Assembly: GCA_964433755.1 (NCBI GenBank)
Contig: CAYSSR010000001.1
Coordinates: 1,364,001-1,428,000, forward strand
Direction: 5' to 3'
Source: JAUVXJ01 sp964433755
GTDB lineage: Bacteria; Chloroflexota; Anaerolineae; UBA7937; B3-Chlor
Length of the DNA: 64,000 bases
Position 1 is the stretch's first letter; each line of letters begins with the position of its first letter. The notes under the pieces were generated by a model, which saw only the letters and a list, made by a program, of their open reading frames with translations, was not told the origin of the DNA and did no database searches. Of this stretch, positions 44,001-53,424 are shown piece by piece. Both the position numbers and the translations under genes were made by a program.

Positions 44001-44969
44001 TCAGGACTCGGCCACTTCGCGCGTGTACGGCTGACCCAACGCGGCTGGGGCGCCAATCCTCTTGCGCACGGCTTCCCGCGAGGCGAAGATGAGGATCAGG
44101 ATCACGGCAGCATACGGCATCATGCGGAGGAACTCAGGACTCAAGAGGACTTGGACCAACTGCGGCAGACCAGCCGTGGGCAGCATCTGCACGTCGAAGA
44201 CTACCCGACTGATGGCCCCAAAGAGGTATGCGCCAAACGCTGCCCGCCACGGATCCCAGGCTGCGAAGATGACCAGGCCCACGGCAATCCAGCCCCAGCC
44301 AGCCGTCATCTTCTCGATCCACCCCGGGGTATACGCCAGACTCAGGGCCGCCCCTCCCAGACCACAGAGCATGCCCCCCACCACTGTGTAGACGTAGTGG
44401 GTCAGGACCACGCTCACTCCCAGGGCGTCCGCAGCGGCCGGGTTCTCTCCCACCGCGCGCAGATGCAGACCCGGACGCGTCCTCGTGATCCAGAACCAGG
44501 CCAAGGGCACCAGGACGTACGCCGCGTAGACCGTCACGTCCTGATCGAAGAAGGCAGGACCGATAAAGGGGATACGTTCCAGCAAGGGGATCGCTAGGGG
44601 TGTGAACTTTGGAGCTGGAACATTCACGTATGGGAACCCCAGGAACGCGCTCAGTCCGGTGCCGAATATAGCCAGGGCCAGGCCGCTGACAACCTGGTCT
44701 CCCCGCAGCGTGATAGAGATGAAGGCATGGATCAAGCTGAGCAGGCCGCCGGCTGCCATGGCCGCGACTGTACCGAACCAGACGTTGTTGGTGGCCAGAG
44801 AGGCTACGACGCCCGTCAGTGCACCAATGAGCATCATCCCTTCCACGCCCAGGTTGAGTATACCCGATCGTTCGGTGAAGATCTCACCCAGCGCGCCGTA
44901 GAGAATCGGCGTCCCTGCCGCGATGCCTGCACCCAAGATGATCGTCACGAAGCCCAAGGCTTCAACCAT
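44001..44969 (-). CDS. ABC transporter permease, nucleoside (NupQ/YufQ-like)
   Basis: 322-residue inner-membrane permease with about eight to nine TM segments. Motif GEIFTERSGILNLGVEGMMLIGA (first 20 shape only) and the loop PGLHLRAVGENPAAADALG are hallmarks of the BPD_transp_2 family that pairs with BMP-type binding proteins. The ATG at 44969 follows the partner permease stop by 17 bp; the upstream in-frame extension overlaps that gene. Last gene of the importer operon. Confidence 0.9.
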   Translation of the reverse strand: MVEALGFVTIILGAGIAAGTPILYGALGEIFTERSGILNLGVEGMMLIGALTGVVASLATNNVWFGTVAAMAAGGLLSLIHAFISITLRGDQVVSGLALAIFGTGLSAFLGFPYVNVPAPKFTPLAIPLLERIPFIGPAFFDQDVTVYAAYVLVPLAWFWITRTRPGLHLRAVGENPAAADALGVSVVLTHYVYTVVGGMLCGLGGAALSLAYTPGWIEKMTAGWGWIAVGLVIFAAWDPWRAAFGAYLFGAISRVVFDVQMLPTAGLPQLVQVLLSPEFLRMMPYAAVILILIFASREAVRKRIGAPAALGQPYTREVAES

Positions 44970-44986
44970 GTAGCACCCTACCTCAG

Positions 44987-46249
44987 CTACGTCGCTCGGT
45001 CCAACCGAATACGGTATCGCACCATTACCTCGCCCCCGATCAACACGAAGAAAATCACCGCCTGCAACATCATGCCCAGGGCTTTGGGTGCCCCAGGGAT
45101 AGCATCGCTGCCCCGATACAAGCCCCCCAGAAGCAGCGACACCAGGATTACACCCCATGGGTTGAGCTTGGCCAGCCAGGCGACGATGATGGCCGTATAC
45201 CCGTAGTCTGGTGAGAACATCCTCTTGATCAGATGCAGGTTCCCTGAGATCTCACTCATCCCGGCCAGACCGGCCATACCTCCACTGATCATCATCACCA
45301 GAACGATGTTACGCTTCAGGCTCATGCCCGCATACCGGGCTGCGCGCGCGTTCTCCCCGATCACGCGAACTTCGTAGCCCCAACGAGTGCGCGCCAGCAG
45401 CACGGCAAAGACAGCGGCCGCCGCAATGCTGAGCACGAACCCCAGGTGTACGCGCCGGCCGCCAAGGAAGTGAATCCCCCCGAGCGAGAGCGACGCCACG
45501 AGAGCGAATCCCAGCGCCAGCTTGAGCCTCTCTCTGCTATCTTCCAGGCGGCGCAGAATCCAGTAGAGGACCGCTACCGCACCCAGGACCAGAAAGACGA
45601 TTGTGGGCAGGTACCAGGCCTCACTGACTGTGGGCATGGTAGCACTCGGGCTAAGACGTGTGGTGCGCGGAAAACCGAGGCTCGTAGGGTCCTGCCACGG
45701 CCCGATAACCAAGTAGTTGACCCACTGGATAGCGATGTAATTCAGCATCAAGCTGGTGATGATCTCGTTCACACCCAGGTACGCCTTGAGAGCACCAGGA
45801 ATCGCCCCCCACAGAGCTCCCCCGAGGAAGCCCGCCGCCATCATCGCCGGCAGCAGCACCCAGGCCGGCATATCGGGCCACGTGTAGGCCACCAGACAGG
45901 CGGCGAAGGCTCCCATGTACAGTTGCCCCTCCGCCCCTATGTTCCAGACCAGCATGCGGAAGGCGAGCGCCACGCCGAGACCGGCCAACATCAGTGGGAT
46001 CGCTTTCATGATGGTCTCGGACACGCCATAGGCGCTACCGAAGGCCAACACGACCATATCCCAATACCCGGTCAGAGGGTTGATCCCCTGCATCAACATG
46101 GGCACGGCGCCCAGCACGAAGGCAATCATTAGACTGATCACGGGTACCGCATAGGGTAGCCAACGGGGTGCGTCGAGCCTGGGCTCGAGCCGAAGCGAGA
46201 GACCCCGCAAGCCAGGCAGAGCCCGACCTCTAGTCGTCTCCACCCTCAC
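44987..46249 (-). CDS. ABC transporter permease, nucleoside (NupP/YufP-like)
   Basis: 420-residue permease of the BPD_transp_2 family with about nine TM segments and the loop YEVRVIGENARAARYAGMSL that contacts the ATPase. The GVALAFRMLVWNIGAEGQLYMGA segment is family-typical. It overlaps the ATPase gene by 20 bp; the start is GTG (46249) or the GTG two codons later, which has a better-placed GGAGG. Forms the channel with the second permease. Confidence 0.9.
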   Translation of the reverse strand: MRVETTRGRALPGLRGLSLRLEPRLDAPRWLPYAVPVISLMIAFVLGAVPMLMQGINPLTGYWDMVVLAFGSAYGVSETIMKAIPLMLAGLGVALAFRMLVWNIGAEGQLYMGAFAACLVAYTWPDMPAWVLLPAMMAAGFLGGALWGAIPGALKAYLGVNEIITSLMLNYIAIQWVNYLVIGPWQDPTSLGFPRTTRLSPSATMPTVSEAWYLPTIVFLVLGAVAVLYWILRRLEDSRERLKLALGFALVASLSLGGIHFLGGRRVHLGFVLSIAAAAVFAVLLARTRWGYEVRVIGENARAARYAGMSLKRNIVLVMMISGGMAGLAGMSEISGNLHLIKRMFSPDYGYTAIIVAWLAKLNPWGVILVSLLLGGLYRGSDAIPGAPKALGMMLQAVIFFVLIGGEVMVRYRIRLDRAT

Positions 46250-47768
46250 CCTCCGCCACGCTGCCCGCCATCATCAAGCCCAGTTCGTCCACGCTGGCCT
46301 CGTCGGCACTCTGAATGCCCATGACCCGGCCCTCGTACAGCACCGCAATGCGATCGCTCATACTCAGCAGTTCATCCAGGTCTTCTGAGATGAGCAATAT
46401 CCCTCCCCCGGCATCACGTTGCTCCAGAAGCAGCTGTCGCACCGCCTCGGTGGCACCGACGTCCAAACCTCGCGTAGGGTAAACGGCCACCATCAGTGAG
46501 GGACTCGATGAGATCTCCCGAGCCAGGATGAGCTTCTGTAGGTTCCCGCCGGACAGCAGCCGAGTTCGAGTCTGGATCGTCGGCGTCTTGACATCATAAG
46601 CCCTCACCAACTCCTCAGCGTGTGCCTCAATGGCCTTGCCGTCAAGGAACAATCCGCTACAGATCGGCGGGTCTCGATAGCACTTCAGCATCAGGTTCTC
46701 GGCGACGCTCAGGTTGACCACAAGCCCCGCTCCGATCCTGTCCTCGGGGATGTAGCCGACGCCCCTCTCCATAACCTCGCGAGGTGACTTGTTGGTCACG
46801 TCGTTCCCGACCACGCGGATGCGGCCGCCGGTAGCTGGCCGAAGCCCAACGATGGTCTCTGCCAGCTCCCGTTGCCCGTTTCCTGCCACGCCAGCGATCC
46901 CCAGAATCTCGCCACTCCGCACCGTCAAGGAAACCTCTCTGAGCGCCGTCAGTCCCTTGTCGTTGAGCGCGGTCAGTCCGTCTGTCTCCAGTACGACCTC
47001 GCCCAGTCTGGACTCCCTCTTGCCCAGCCGAAACAGGACGTCACGTCCTACCATCATCCTGGCCAGGGCTTGGCGGTCGGTCTCTCCGGCGAGGACAGTG
47101 TTCACCACTTCGCCCCGACGCAGCACGGTAATGCGGTCGGCCACGGACATCACCTCACCGAGTTTGTGGCTGATGAACACGATCGTGTGCCCCTCGGAGG
47201 CCATGCTACGCAGAGTGTGGAAGAGGTCCTGCGCCTCCTGTGGCGTGAGCACGGCAGTTGGCTCGTCCAAGACCAGGATCCGGGCGCCCCGGTACAGTGC
47301 CTTGAGGATCTCGACCCTCTGCTGCTCGCCCACCGACAACTGCCAGATCTTTGCGCGGGGATCAACCTGAAGATGGTATTGCTCCGCCAGCCGGGCGATG
47401 TCCTTTTCCACCCGCCGCAGGTTGAGCACAAACCGGGGCGCGTCCAGCCCCACTATGATGTTTTCGGCCACGGTGTGGGATTTCACCAGCATGAAGTGCT
47501 GGTGGACCATGCCGATCCCGAGCTCGATGGCGTCCCGTGGAGATCGTACGCTGACCGGATGTTCGTCGATCCAAACCTGTCCCTCGTCGGGCTGATACAG
47601 CCCGGCCAGGATCTTCATCAGCGTGGTCTTGCCAGCCCCGTTCTCACCCAGCAGGGCATGAATCTCGCCCTTCCGAACAGAGAAATCGACTTCGTTGTTC
47701 GCCACCACGCCTGGGAACCGTTTCGTGATTCCCTCCATGCGAATGGCCAGGGGACTCCCATCCTCCAC
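46230..47768 (-). CDS. ABC transporter ATP-binding protein, nucleoside importer, two ATPase domains
   Basis: 512-residue double ATPase. Domain 1: Walker A GENGAGKTT (~40), signature LSVGEQQRVEI, Walker B ILVLDEPTAVLT. Domain 2 is degenerate at Walker A (GVAGNGQREL), has LSGGNLQKLIL and ends its B strand in MVAVYPTRGLD, as usual for the simple-sugar/nucleoside importers where only one site hydrolyses ATP well. GTG start with AGGAG 9 bases upstream. Lies between the binding-protein and permease genes. Confidence 0.94.
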   Translation of the reverse strand: MEDGSPLAIRMEGITKRFPGVVANNEVDFSVRKGEIHALLGENGAGKTTLMKILAGLYQPDEGQVWIDEHPVSVRSPRDAIELGIGMVHQHFMLVKSHTVAENIIVGLDAPRFVLNLRRVEKDIARLAEQYHLQVDPRAKIWQLSVGEQQRVEILKALYRGARILVLDEPTAVLTPQEAQDLFHTLRSMASEGHTIVFISHKLGEVMSVADRITVLRRGEVVNTVLAGETDRQALARMMVGRDVLFRLGKRESRLGEVVLETDGLTALNDKGLTALREVSLTVRSGEILGIAGVAGNGQRELAETIVGLRPATGGRIRVVGNDVTNKSPREVMERGVGYIPEDRIGAGLVVNLSVAENLMLKCYRDPPICSGLFLDGKAIEAHAEELVRAYDVKTPTIQTRTRLLSGGNLQKLILAREISSSPSLMVAVYPTRGLDVGATEAVRQLLLEQRDAGGGILLISEDLDELLSMSDRIAVLYEGRVMGIQSADEASVDELGLMMAGSVAEGEGGDD

Positions 47769-47795
47769 GGGGACGTACTCCTCGAAGTAGGCACA

Positions 47796-47826
47796 GGTAG
47801 CCCCGGGGCTACTGCCCGGGGCTACC
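47796..47826 (-). promoter_or_regulatory. 12-bp intergenic hairpin without U-tract
   Basis: GGTAGCCCCGGG / CCCGGGGCTACC pairs perfectly around a 7-base loop between the binding-protein stop and the ATPase start. With no T-run it is unlikely to terminate fully; such hairpins usually protect the upstream mRNA and give surplus binding protein. Confidence 0.55.
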
Positions 47827-47840
47827 GTGTTGAGACTCTT

Positions 47841-49010
47841 CTATTCGCAGCCGACACCCTCTGGCACTTCGGAGTTCACTCCCTCCACGTACCAGTCGAA
47901 GCAGATCAGCTCAGTGTCGGTCATGCACTCTCCCTCCGCAACCTGAAGCTCGCCATGGTTGTCATTGAGGGGGCCGCAGAAGACATCCTCGCCGGGCCAA
48001 CCGGCCTCCACCGCCGCCGCCGCGCCATCGCCGGCCGCGGGTCCGAGGTCGGTCAGCACGACCGTGCCCTCGGCCATGGAGCGATAGATTGTCTCTGGCG
48101 TCCAGGAGCCATCACGCACCGCCCGGACGATGTCCACGTAGATGGGACCCCAATTCCAGCAGGGCGTGGTCAGGCAGAGGTCGGGCGCAGCGTCGCAGCT
48201 CTCACAACTGTCGTAGCCAATCGACCACACGCCTCTCTCGTCGGCCGTCACCACCGGCACGGTGGTATCGGTGCCCGTAAAGATGACGTCCACGCCCGCG
48301 TCAACCATGGAATTGACCGCAGCCGTCTCAGCAGGCACGTCGAACCAGTTGCCGATCCACACGACCTCCATCTGCACGTCGGGGTTAACCGACCGCGCTC
48401 CGAGGGTCACGGCGTTGATCAGCCGTATGATCTCAGGGATCTGGATGGGAGCCACGTAGCCGATCTTGTTGGTTTGGGTGGTCATCCCAGCCGCGATCCC
48501 CGCCAGGTACTTGGCCTGGTACATGCGGCCAAAATAGGAACCCATGTTGTCAGCGGTGAGGAACCCCGAGCAGTTCTCGAAGATCACGTCGGGATACTCG
48601 GGCGCTACCGCAGCCGTGGCGTCGCGGAAGCTGGCGCTGGTCGTGAAGATGATGTCGTACCCCTGCTCAGCCAGGTCACGGATTCTGGCCTCGGCGTCAA
48701 CGTCGGTGACGCTTTCCAGGTACGTCGTCTCCACGTTCTCCACGTTGGCTTCCAGATACAAACGGCCTTCATCATGCGCAAAGGTCCACCCGTGGTCTCC
48801 CACAGGGCCCACGTACACGAACGCCACCCTGATGGGCTCCACTTCTTCGGGCTCGGGGGCCGTCGTCGGCTCTGCTTCCGGTGGTGTGGTCGGTGCTGCG
48901 GTCGGCGCCTCTGGCGGAGTCGTTGGCTCCGCCGCTGGTGTCCCACACGCCGACAGCAGCAGTCCCAACCCCATGAGCACTGCCAGCACGAGTGAGATTC
49001 TCCTAGTCAT
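47841..49010 (-). CDS. BMP family lipoprotein, nucleoside-type substrate-binding protein
   Basis: 389-residue lipoprotein: lipobox LLLSA-C, a Thr/Pro/Glu linker to ~60, then a PnrA/TmpC-like two-lobe binding fold. VAFVYVGPVGDHGWTFAHD (lobe 1), IFTTSASFRDA, VIFENCSGF and VIFTGTDTTVPV match the BMP family, which binds purine nucleosides or autoinducer-like sugars. Seven or so Cys in the C-terminal half could form disulfides (SCESCDAAPDLCLTTPCWNW shape). First gene of the importer operon; GAGGGAAAG precedes the ATG. Confidence 0.9.
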   Translation of the reverse strand: MTRRISLVLAVLMGLGLLLSACGTPAAEPTTPPEAPTAAPTTPPEAEPTTAPEPEEVEPIRVAFVYVGPVGDHGWTFAHDEGRLYLEANVENVETTYLESVTDVDAEARIRDLAEQGYDIIFTTSASFRDATAAVAPEYPDVIFENCSGFLTADNMGSYFGRMYQAKYLAGIAAGMTTQTNKIGYVAPIQIPEIIRLINAVTLGARSVNPDVQMEVVWIGNWFDVPAETAAVNSMVDAGVDVIFTGTDTTVPVVTADERGVWSIGYDSCESCDAAPDLCLTTPCWNWGPIYVDIVRAVRDGSWTPETIYRSMAEGTVVLTDLGPAAGDGAAAAVEAGWPGEDVFCGPLNDNHGELQVAEGECMTDTELICFDWYVEGVNSEVPEGVGCE

Positions 49011-49399
49011 CTTTCCCTCCGAATGTCTTCAGTCGATCCTACGGTCCGTTGTTCTTGGATGAACGCGGTTACCTTCTATCCGTCCACCCCCTTCCCTCTC
49101 GAGTTCCCCGCATCCCTGGAGTACAAGCTATCCACTCGCACTACATGTGGGTGACAAAGCCGCTTAGAATACAACATGTTGTACCGGGACACTCTCAGCT
49201 TATCACAGTCCATGCCGCATAGCAAGCGCGGTGCACTGTGGCAACCTTAAACTTGCTTCACCCCCAACGACTGCACGGTCCTGGCTCACCGGCCCTCAAC
49301 CGTGCGAGCCGCCGGTCCCATCTCCGGGCAAGCCGCCACACGGAACACCCGGTTCGGTCACAGTATTCAGCTCGTGCCTAGAGTGAGCACTGTGATACC
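49011..49399. other. intergenic region upstream of the nucleoside importer, with a perfect palindrome
   Basis: No gene seen. TACAACATGTTGTA (49171-49184) is a perfect 14-bp palindrome, flanked by A+T-rich sequence, 161 bases before the importer operon; it could be an operator. I could not find a convincing hexamer pair for the importer promoter; TTGCTA-17-TAAGCT near 49220 is a weak candidate. Confidence 0.45.
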
Positions 49400-50449
49400 C
49401 TACCCGCCAAGCACCTCCAACGCGCCGGTCAACACGTCCACCCCGCGCAGGAACTCATCGAGATCGATATGCTCGTGGGGCGTATGGTCCAGGGCTGAGT
49501 CACCCGGACCGTAGGCAACGATGGGGCAGCCCCACGCCGGCCCCAGGATGTTCATGTCCGATGTGCCTGTCTTGAGCTTGAAGCGAGGCGTACCTCCCTC
49601 ACCACGGATGGCCCGCAGCAAGGCTCTGACCACCGGCGTGTTCTTCTCTCCTTGAAAGGGCGGGTCGCCTACGTCCAGAGTCAGCTTGCCGTCGAGCTGC
49701 CACGCCTGCATCTCCCTCTCTAGCTCGGAGACCTCAAACTGCAACGGCAGCCTCATCGACACCTCCATCACCGCACTCTCCTCCAGGCCGTCACCGAAGG
49801 TATGGAAGTCACGTAGAGAGATGTCCAGGGTATCGAAGCGCCGGGCACAGTCCGCGTTGTACGTCTCGGCGTAGGACGCCAACCTGTTCCAGAGAGCCAC
49901 CGATTGCTCGGCCGGGCTGGGCACCATTGCGGCACCGTGCGCGGCAGGTTGCGCGGTCCTGTAGGTCAAGCTCAGCATGCCTTTGTAGCCCAGGGTCACA
50001 CCCTGCCAGCCACTAGGCTCGCCGATGATCGTGCACCACGGCGCTCTCACTGTACGTGCGAGATGCCGGGCGCCACGCCCATCTGCCTCCTCGCCGACGG
50101 TGCCTGCGACGAGTACCCTCGCTGTCCTCAGACGTGGTGCCGCCCGCGAGGCCGCCAGCACAAACGCCGCGAGTGCTCCCTTGGCGTCCACCGATCCCCT
50201 TCCGTACAGCGCTCCACCCTTGCGCTCTACCGGAATGTGGCCAGGCACGGTGTCCATGTGACCAACGAGCGCGATGACCCGGTCGCTCCCCTGGGCCCCC
50301 GACTCACCGACGACGTTTCCCACCTCATCTCTATACGCCCGCAGACCCATCTCGCCCATCCGGCAGACGAGAAGCTCTGCCAGTCTCCCCTCTTGACCCG
50401 AGAGACTCGGCATCGACACCAGTTCCTCGAGGAACGCTGCTTCGTCCAG
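49400..50449 (-). CDS. lysK: [LysW]-lysine hydrolase
   Basis: About 349-residue M20-family metallopeptidase that releases lysine from the C-terminal Glu of LysW. Metal-site motifs: GHMDTVPGH, RGSVDAKGA and GTVGEEADGRG with catalytic Glu. GTSDMN in the C-terminal half is diagnostic for LysK among ArgE/DapE relatives. The start is uncertain: the frame opens with an ATG at 50566, but homology begins at LDEAAFLEELVSMPS, and CTGGAGGT lies 8 bases before a CTG at 50449, which I take as start. Last gene of the lysine operon, 283 bp after lysJ; that gap holds a GC-rich palindrome GCGGCCGGCGCCGC and no gene. Confidence 0.88.
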   Translation of the reverse strand: MDEAAFLEELVSMPSLSGQEGRLAELLVCRMGEMGLRAYRDEVGNVVGESGAQGSDRVIALVGHMDTVPGHIPVERKGGALYGRGSVDAKGALAAFVLAASRAAPRLRTARVLVAGTVGEEADGRGARHLARTVRAPWCTIIGEPSGWQGVTLGYKGMLSLTYRTAQPAAHGAAMVPSPAEQSVALWNRLASYAETYNADCARRFDTLDISLRDFHTFGDGLEESAVMEVSMRLPLQFEVSELEREMQAWQLDGKLTLDVGDPPFQGEKNTPVVRALLRAIRGEGGTPRFKLKTGTSDMNILGPAWGCPIVAYGPGDSALDHTPHEHIDLDEFLRGVDVLTGALEVLGG

Positions 50450-50732
50450 CCTACAGTACCTCCAGATGGCAAGTGATGAAGGAGTCGAACGTCCTCGATC
50501 CAGCCCCGGCCGTGGCAAACAATGGTGTAAGAAGGCACGGACACCGCACCATCGCTCACCATACACTCTGGGCTAGGGTCTAGTGCCCAAGAAGGGCTTC
50601 CCCCGATAGCGGCCGGCGCCGCGGCAAGGCCCAATTCACGTCCCGGTGAGGGCACTTAGCACCGTGAGCGACGGTGGGCAGCACGTAGCGGGCTGTGCTC
50701 GATCCCTCGCTTCCGTCGTCGGCGGCAAGGCG

Positions 50733-51923
50733 CTATGCCAACGCTTGAGCCACAGCGTCCACGACTGTATCCACCTCTTCCTCGGTGATCACGAGAGGAG
50801 GGAGGAAACGCATCACATTCGCCCCAGCCGACAGCGCCAGCACTCCTTGCTCGGCGAGGGCGGCGAGGTATGACCCAGCCTTCTCTTTCAGTTCCACGGC
50901 CACCATCAGCCCCATCCCTCGCACTTCCCGCACGGCCTGCGAATCGATGGCCTGTAAACCCTCCTTCAGCCGCGACCCCAGCTCGGCGGCGCGCTGCGGA
51001 AGCTTCTCCGACTCGAGGTAGTCGATCGTGGCCAAGGCAGCGGCGCAGCACAGAGGATTGCCACCAAAAGTGCTGCCGTGGGACTTCCTTCCCAGATCTC
51101 CCACACGCGGGCCAACGACCACAGCACCCATAGGCAGCCCTCCCGCGATGCCCTTGGCCACACACATCAGATCGGGCGTCAAGCCGTGGTGCTCGCAGGC
51201 AAACATCCGGCCCGTGCGGCCGAACCCGGTCTGCACCTCGTCGATGATGAGTAGGGCGCCCCTCTCCCAGCACAACCCTTGCACGCTTCGGAGGTACCCA
51301 CCATCTCCGGGGATCACCCCTCCCTCACCCTGGACCACCTCCAGGATCACTCCCGCCGTCTCGTCGTCGACGGCCTTCTCCATGGCCGCCAGGCGATTGT
51401 AGGGGACGAACTCGAAGCCCGGCACCAGAGGTTGGAAGGGCTCCCGATACTCCTTGCGCCAGGTTGCCGACAGCGCGCCGAGGGTGCGACCGTGGAAGCC
51501 CCGCATGGCCGCCACGATCTTGCTGCGACCCGTGCCCAGGCGGGCGAACTTGAATGCACCCTCTACAGCCTCCGTTCCCGAGTTGCAGAGGAAGACTCGT
51601 GCTTCAGGGATGGGACAGATACCAGCCAGACGTGCCAGTAGCTGTGACCGTTGATCATTATATAGGCCGTTGGCGCACACGATGAGGCGCTGAGCCTGGT
51701 CGCTGATGGCTTGGATCACCGCAGGGTTGCTGTGGCCCACGTTGGCCACGCCGTGTCCGGCTATACAGTCGATGTACTCGCGTCCCTGATCGTCCCAGAC
51801 CCTCGCTCCCTCGCCGCGCACGATGCACAGGGGCTGCTTCGCGTACACCGCGCTCCCGTAGCGGTCTTCGAGAGCCACCATTTCTTCCGAGGTCAACGTA
51901 CTGAGTCCGACCCCTCCGCTCAT
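50733..51923 (-). CDS. lysJ: [LysW]-aminoadipate semialdehyde/lysine transaminase
   Basis: 396-residue class III PLP aminotransferase, which converts LysW-bound aminoadipate semialdehyde to LysW-lysine. PLP Lys is in CVAKGIAGGLPMG (~250), LLIIDEVQTGFGRTG holds the Asp, and NSGTEAVEGAFKFAR and GFHGRT are standard. Sequence alone cannot separate it from acetylornithine aminotransferase (ArgD); the operon makes LysJ the best call. Overlaps hicd by 4 bp (ATGA). Confidence 0.9.
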   Translation of the reverse strand: MSGGVGLSTLTSEEMVALEDRYGSAVYAKQPLCIVRGEGARVWDDQGREYIDCIAGHGVANVGHSNPAVIQAISDQAQRLIVCANGLYNDQRSQLLARLAGICPIPEARVFLCNSGTEAVEGAFKFARLGTGRSKIVAAMRGFHGRTLGALSATWRKEYREPFQPLVPGFEFVPYNRLAAMEKAVDDETAGVILEVVQGEGGVIPGDGGYLRSVQGLCWERGALLIIDEVQTGFGRTGRMFACEHHGLTPDLMCVAKGIAGGLPMGAVVVGPRVGDLGRKSHGSTFGGNPLCCAAALATIDYLESEKLPQRAAELGSRLKEGLQAIDSQAVREVRGMGLMVAVELKEKAGSYLAALAEQGVLALSAGANVMRFLPPLVITEEEVDTVVDAVAQALA

Positions 51924-52927
51924 ACTCCAAGCCCCCCAATAATGGCTTCAGTCAGCTGCTCGGTGGTCGCAGTACCACCCACGTCAGGGGTCAACGTGTC
52001 CCCGCCAGCGTATACAGCCTGTACCGCTTCTCTGATGTTAGCGGCTGCCACCTCCTCACCCAGGTGTGCCAGCATCATGGCCCCCGCGAGGATCAGAGCC
52101 GTGGGGTTGGCCACTCCGAGTCCCGCGACGTCGGGAGCGGAGCCGTGGACCGCCTCGAACATAGCTATCCCCTCGCCCACATTGGCCGCCGGCACCACGC
52201 CCAGACCACCCACCAACCCAGCAGCGAGGTCCGAGACGATGTCTCCGTACAAGTTGGGACAGAGCAGCACATCGTGTCGCGCTGGATCCACAACCAGGTC
52301 CATGCACAGAGCATCGACAATCCGCTCCCGGTGCTCGATCTCTGGATACCGGCTTGCCACTTCCCTCGCACACTCCAGAAACAGCCCGTCTGTCAGCTTG
52401 AGGATGTTGGCCTTGTGTACAGTAGTCACGGAGGTTCGCCCTTCGCGCCTGGCGTAGGCGAAAGCATACTCCGCAATCCTCAAGCTTGCCCCACGCGTGA
52501 CGTGCTTCACCGCCTCGGCGGTGTCGTCATCCACACGAACCTCGACCCCAGAGTACAGATCCTCCGTGTTCTCGCGTATCACCACCAGATCTACGTTGGT
52601 GTAGCGGTTCGCCAGACCCTGCATGCTGCACGCCAGGCGGAGATTCGCGTATAGCCCAAGCTCCCTTCGCAGAGTCACGGAGACGCTAGTGAAGCCACCT
52701 CCGATAGGCGTGGTGACCGGTCCCTTCAGCGCCACACCTGTGCTCTGAATAGCCTCCAGGACGCCAGTGGGGATGGCGATCCCCCACTTCTCGACGGCTT
52801 TGAGACCCACCTCGAACGTCTGCCACTCGATCTCCACACCTGTGGCCTCGATCACCGCTTTGGTCGCCGCCACGACCTCCGGCCCGATGCCGTCCCCTGG
52901 GATGAGGACTACGGGTTGTCTTCCCAC
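51920..52927 (-). CDS. hicd: homoisocitrate dehydrogenase
   Basis: 335-residue member of the isocitrate/isopropylmalate dehydrogenase family. IPGDGIGPEV, GPVTTPIGGG, LYANLRLA and VIRENTEDLYSG match the family, and NLYGDIVSDLAAGLVGG carries the metal Asp pair. HicDH oxidises and decarboxylates homoisocitrate to 2-oxoadipate. The loop around LRRELGLYANL (substrate side chain reader) would decide between homoisocitrate and isopropylmalate; the neighbours favour homoisocitrate. Overlaps lysU by 19 bp. Confidence 0.85.
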   Translation of the reverse strand: MGRQPVVLIPGDGIGPEVVAATKAVIEATGVEIEWQTFEVGLKAVEKWGIAIPTGVLEAIQSTGVALKGPVTTPIGGGFTSVSVTLRRELGLYANLRLACSMQGLANRYTNVDLVVIRENTEDLYSGVEVRVDDDTAEAVKHVTRGASLRIAEYAFAYARREGRTSVTTVHKANILKLTDGLFLECAREVASRYPEIEHRERIVDALCMDLVVDPARHDVLLCPNLYGDIVSDLAAGLVGGLGVVPAANVGEGIAMFEAVHGSAPDVAGLGVANPTALILAGAMMLAHLGEEVAAANIREAVQAVYAGGDTLTPDVGGTATTEQLTEAIIGGLGV

Positions 52928-53424
52928 TTGTACCCTCCGTGCTTGAGCAGATGCGGCACCAGTCCTCCATCCTCCAAGATGGCTTGCATAACGGGAGGGA
53001 GGGGACGGACCCGAAGCTCGATCCCCCTGGTGACGTTCGTTACTGTACCCGTGTCCAGATCCACCTCGATCTCATCGCCAGTCTGAAAACCATCGGTGTC
53101 GCAGATGATGGGCAACAGACCGACGTTGACGGCGTTGCGGAAGAAGATGCGCGCGAAGGACGGCGCCATCAACACGGGCACACCGCGTTCCTTAAGCACC
53201 AGAGGTGCATGCTCCCGCGAAGAGCCCTGCCCGAAGTTCCTGCCGCCCACGACGAAGTCACCTGCTCGCGCATCCCGGGCAAATGCCGGATCAGCATCCT
53301 CCAGGGCGTGCTCGGCCAGCGCCGGCAGGTCACCCCGCAGGTGATAATACCTGCCGGGGATGATGTGATCCGTGGTGATCCCATCGCCGAACACCCAGGC
53401 TCGCCCCCTGATCACACTAGTCAT
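52909..53424 (-). CDS. lysU: homoaconitase small subunit
   Basis: 171-residue swivelling domain. YHLRGD contains the substrate-recognition loop Y-x-x-R of LeuD/HacB proteins, and GGRNFGQGSSREHAP is the conserved substrate-binding loop. Works with LysT to convert homocitrate via homoaconitate to homoisocitrate. It overlaps lysT by 8 bp, indicating coupled synthesis of the two subunits. Isopropylmalate isomerase small subunit is the alternative on sequence alone. Confidence 0.88.
   Translation of the reverse strand: MTSVIRGRAWVFGDGITTDHIIPGRYYHLRGDLPALAEHALEDADPAFARDARAGDFVVGGRNFGQGSSREHAPLVLKERGVPVLMAPSFARIFFRNAVNVGLLPIICDTDGFQTGDEIEVDLDTGTVTNVTRGIELRVRPLPPVMQAILEDGGLVPHLLKHGGYKWEDNP

Noticed and set aside
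46872..48995. 707-residue plus-strand frame
   Set aside because: Antisense to the ABC ATPase and binding-protein genes; His-, Asp- and Arg-rich with no family features.
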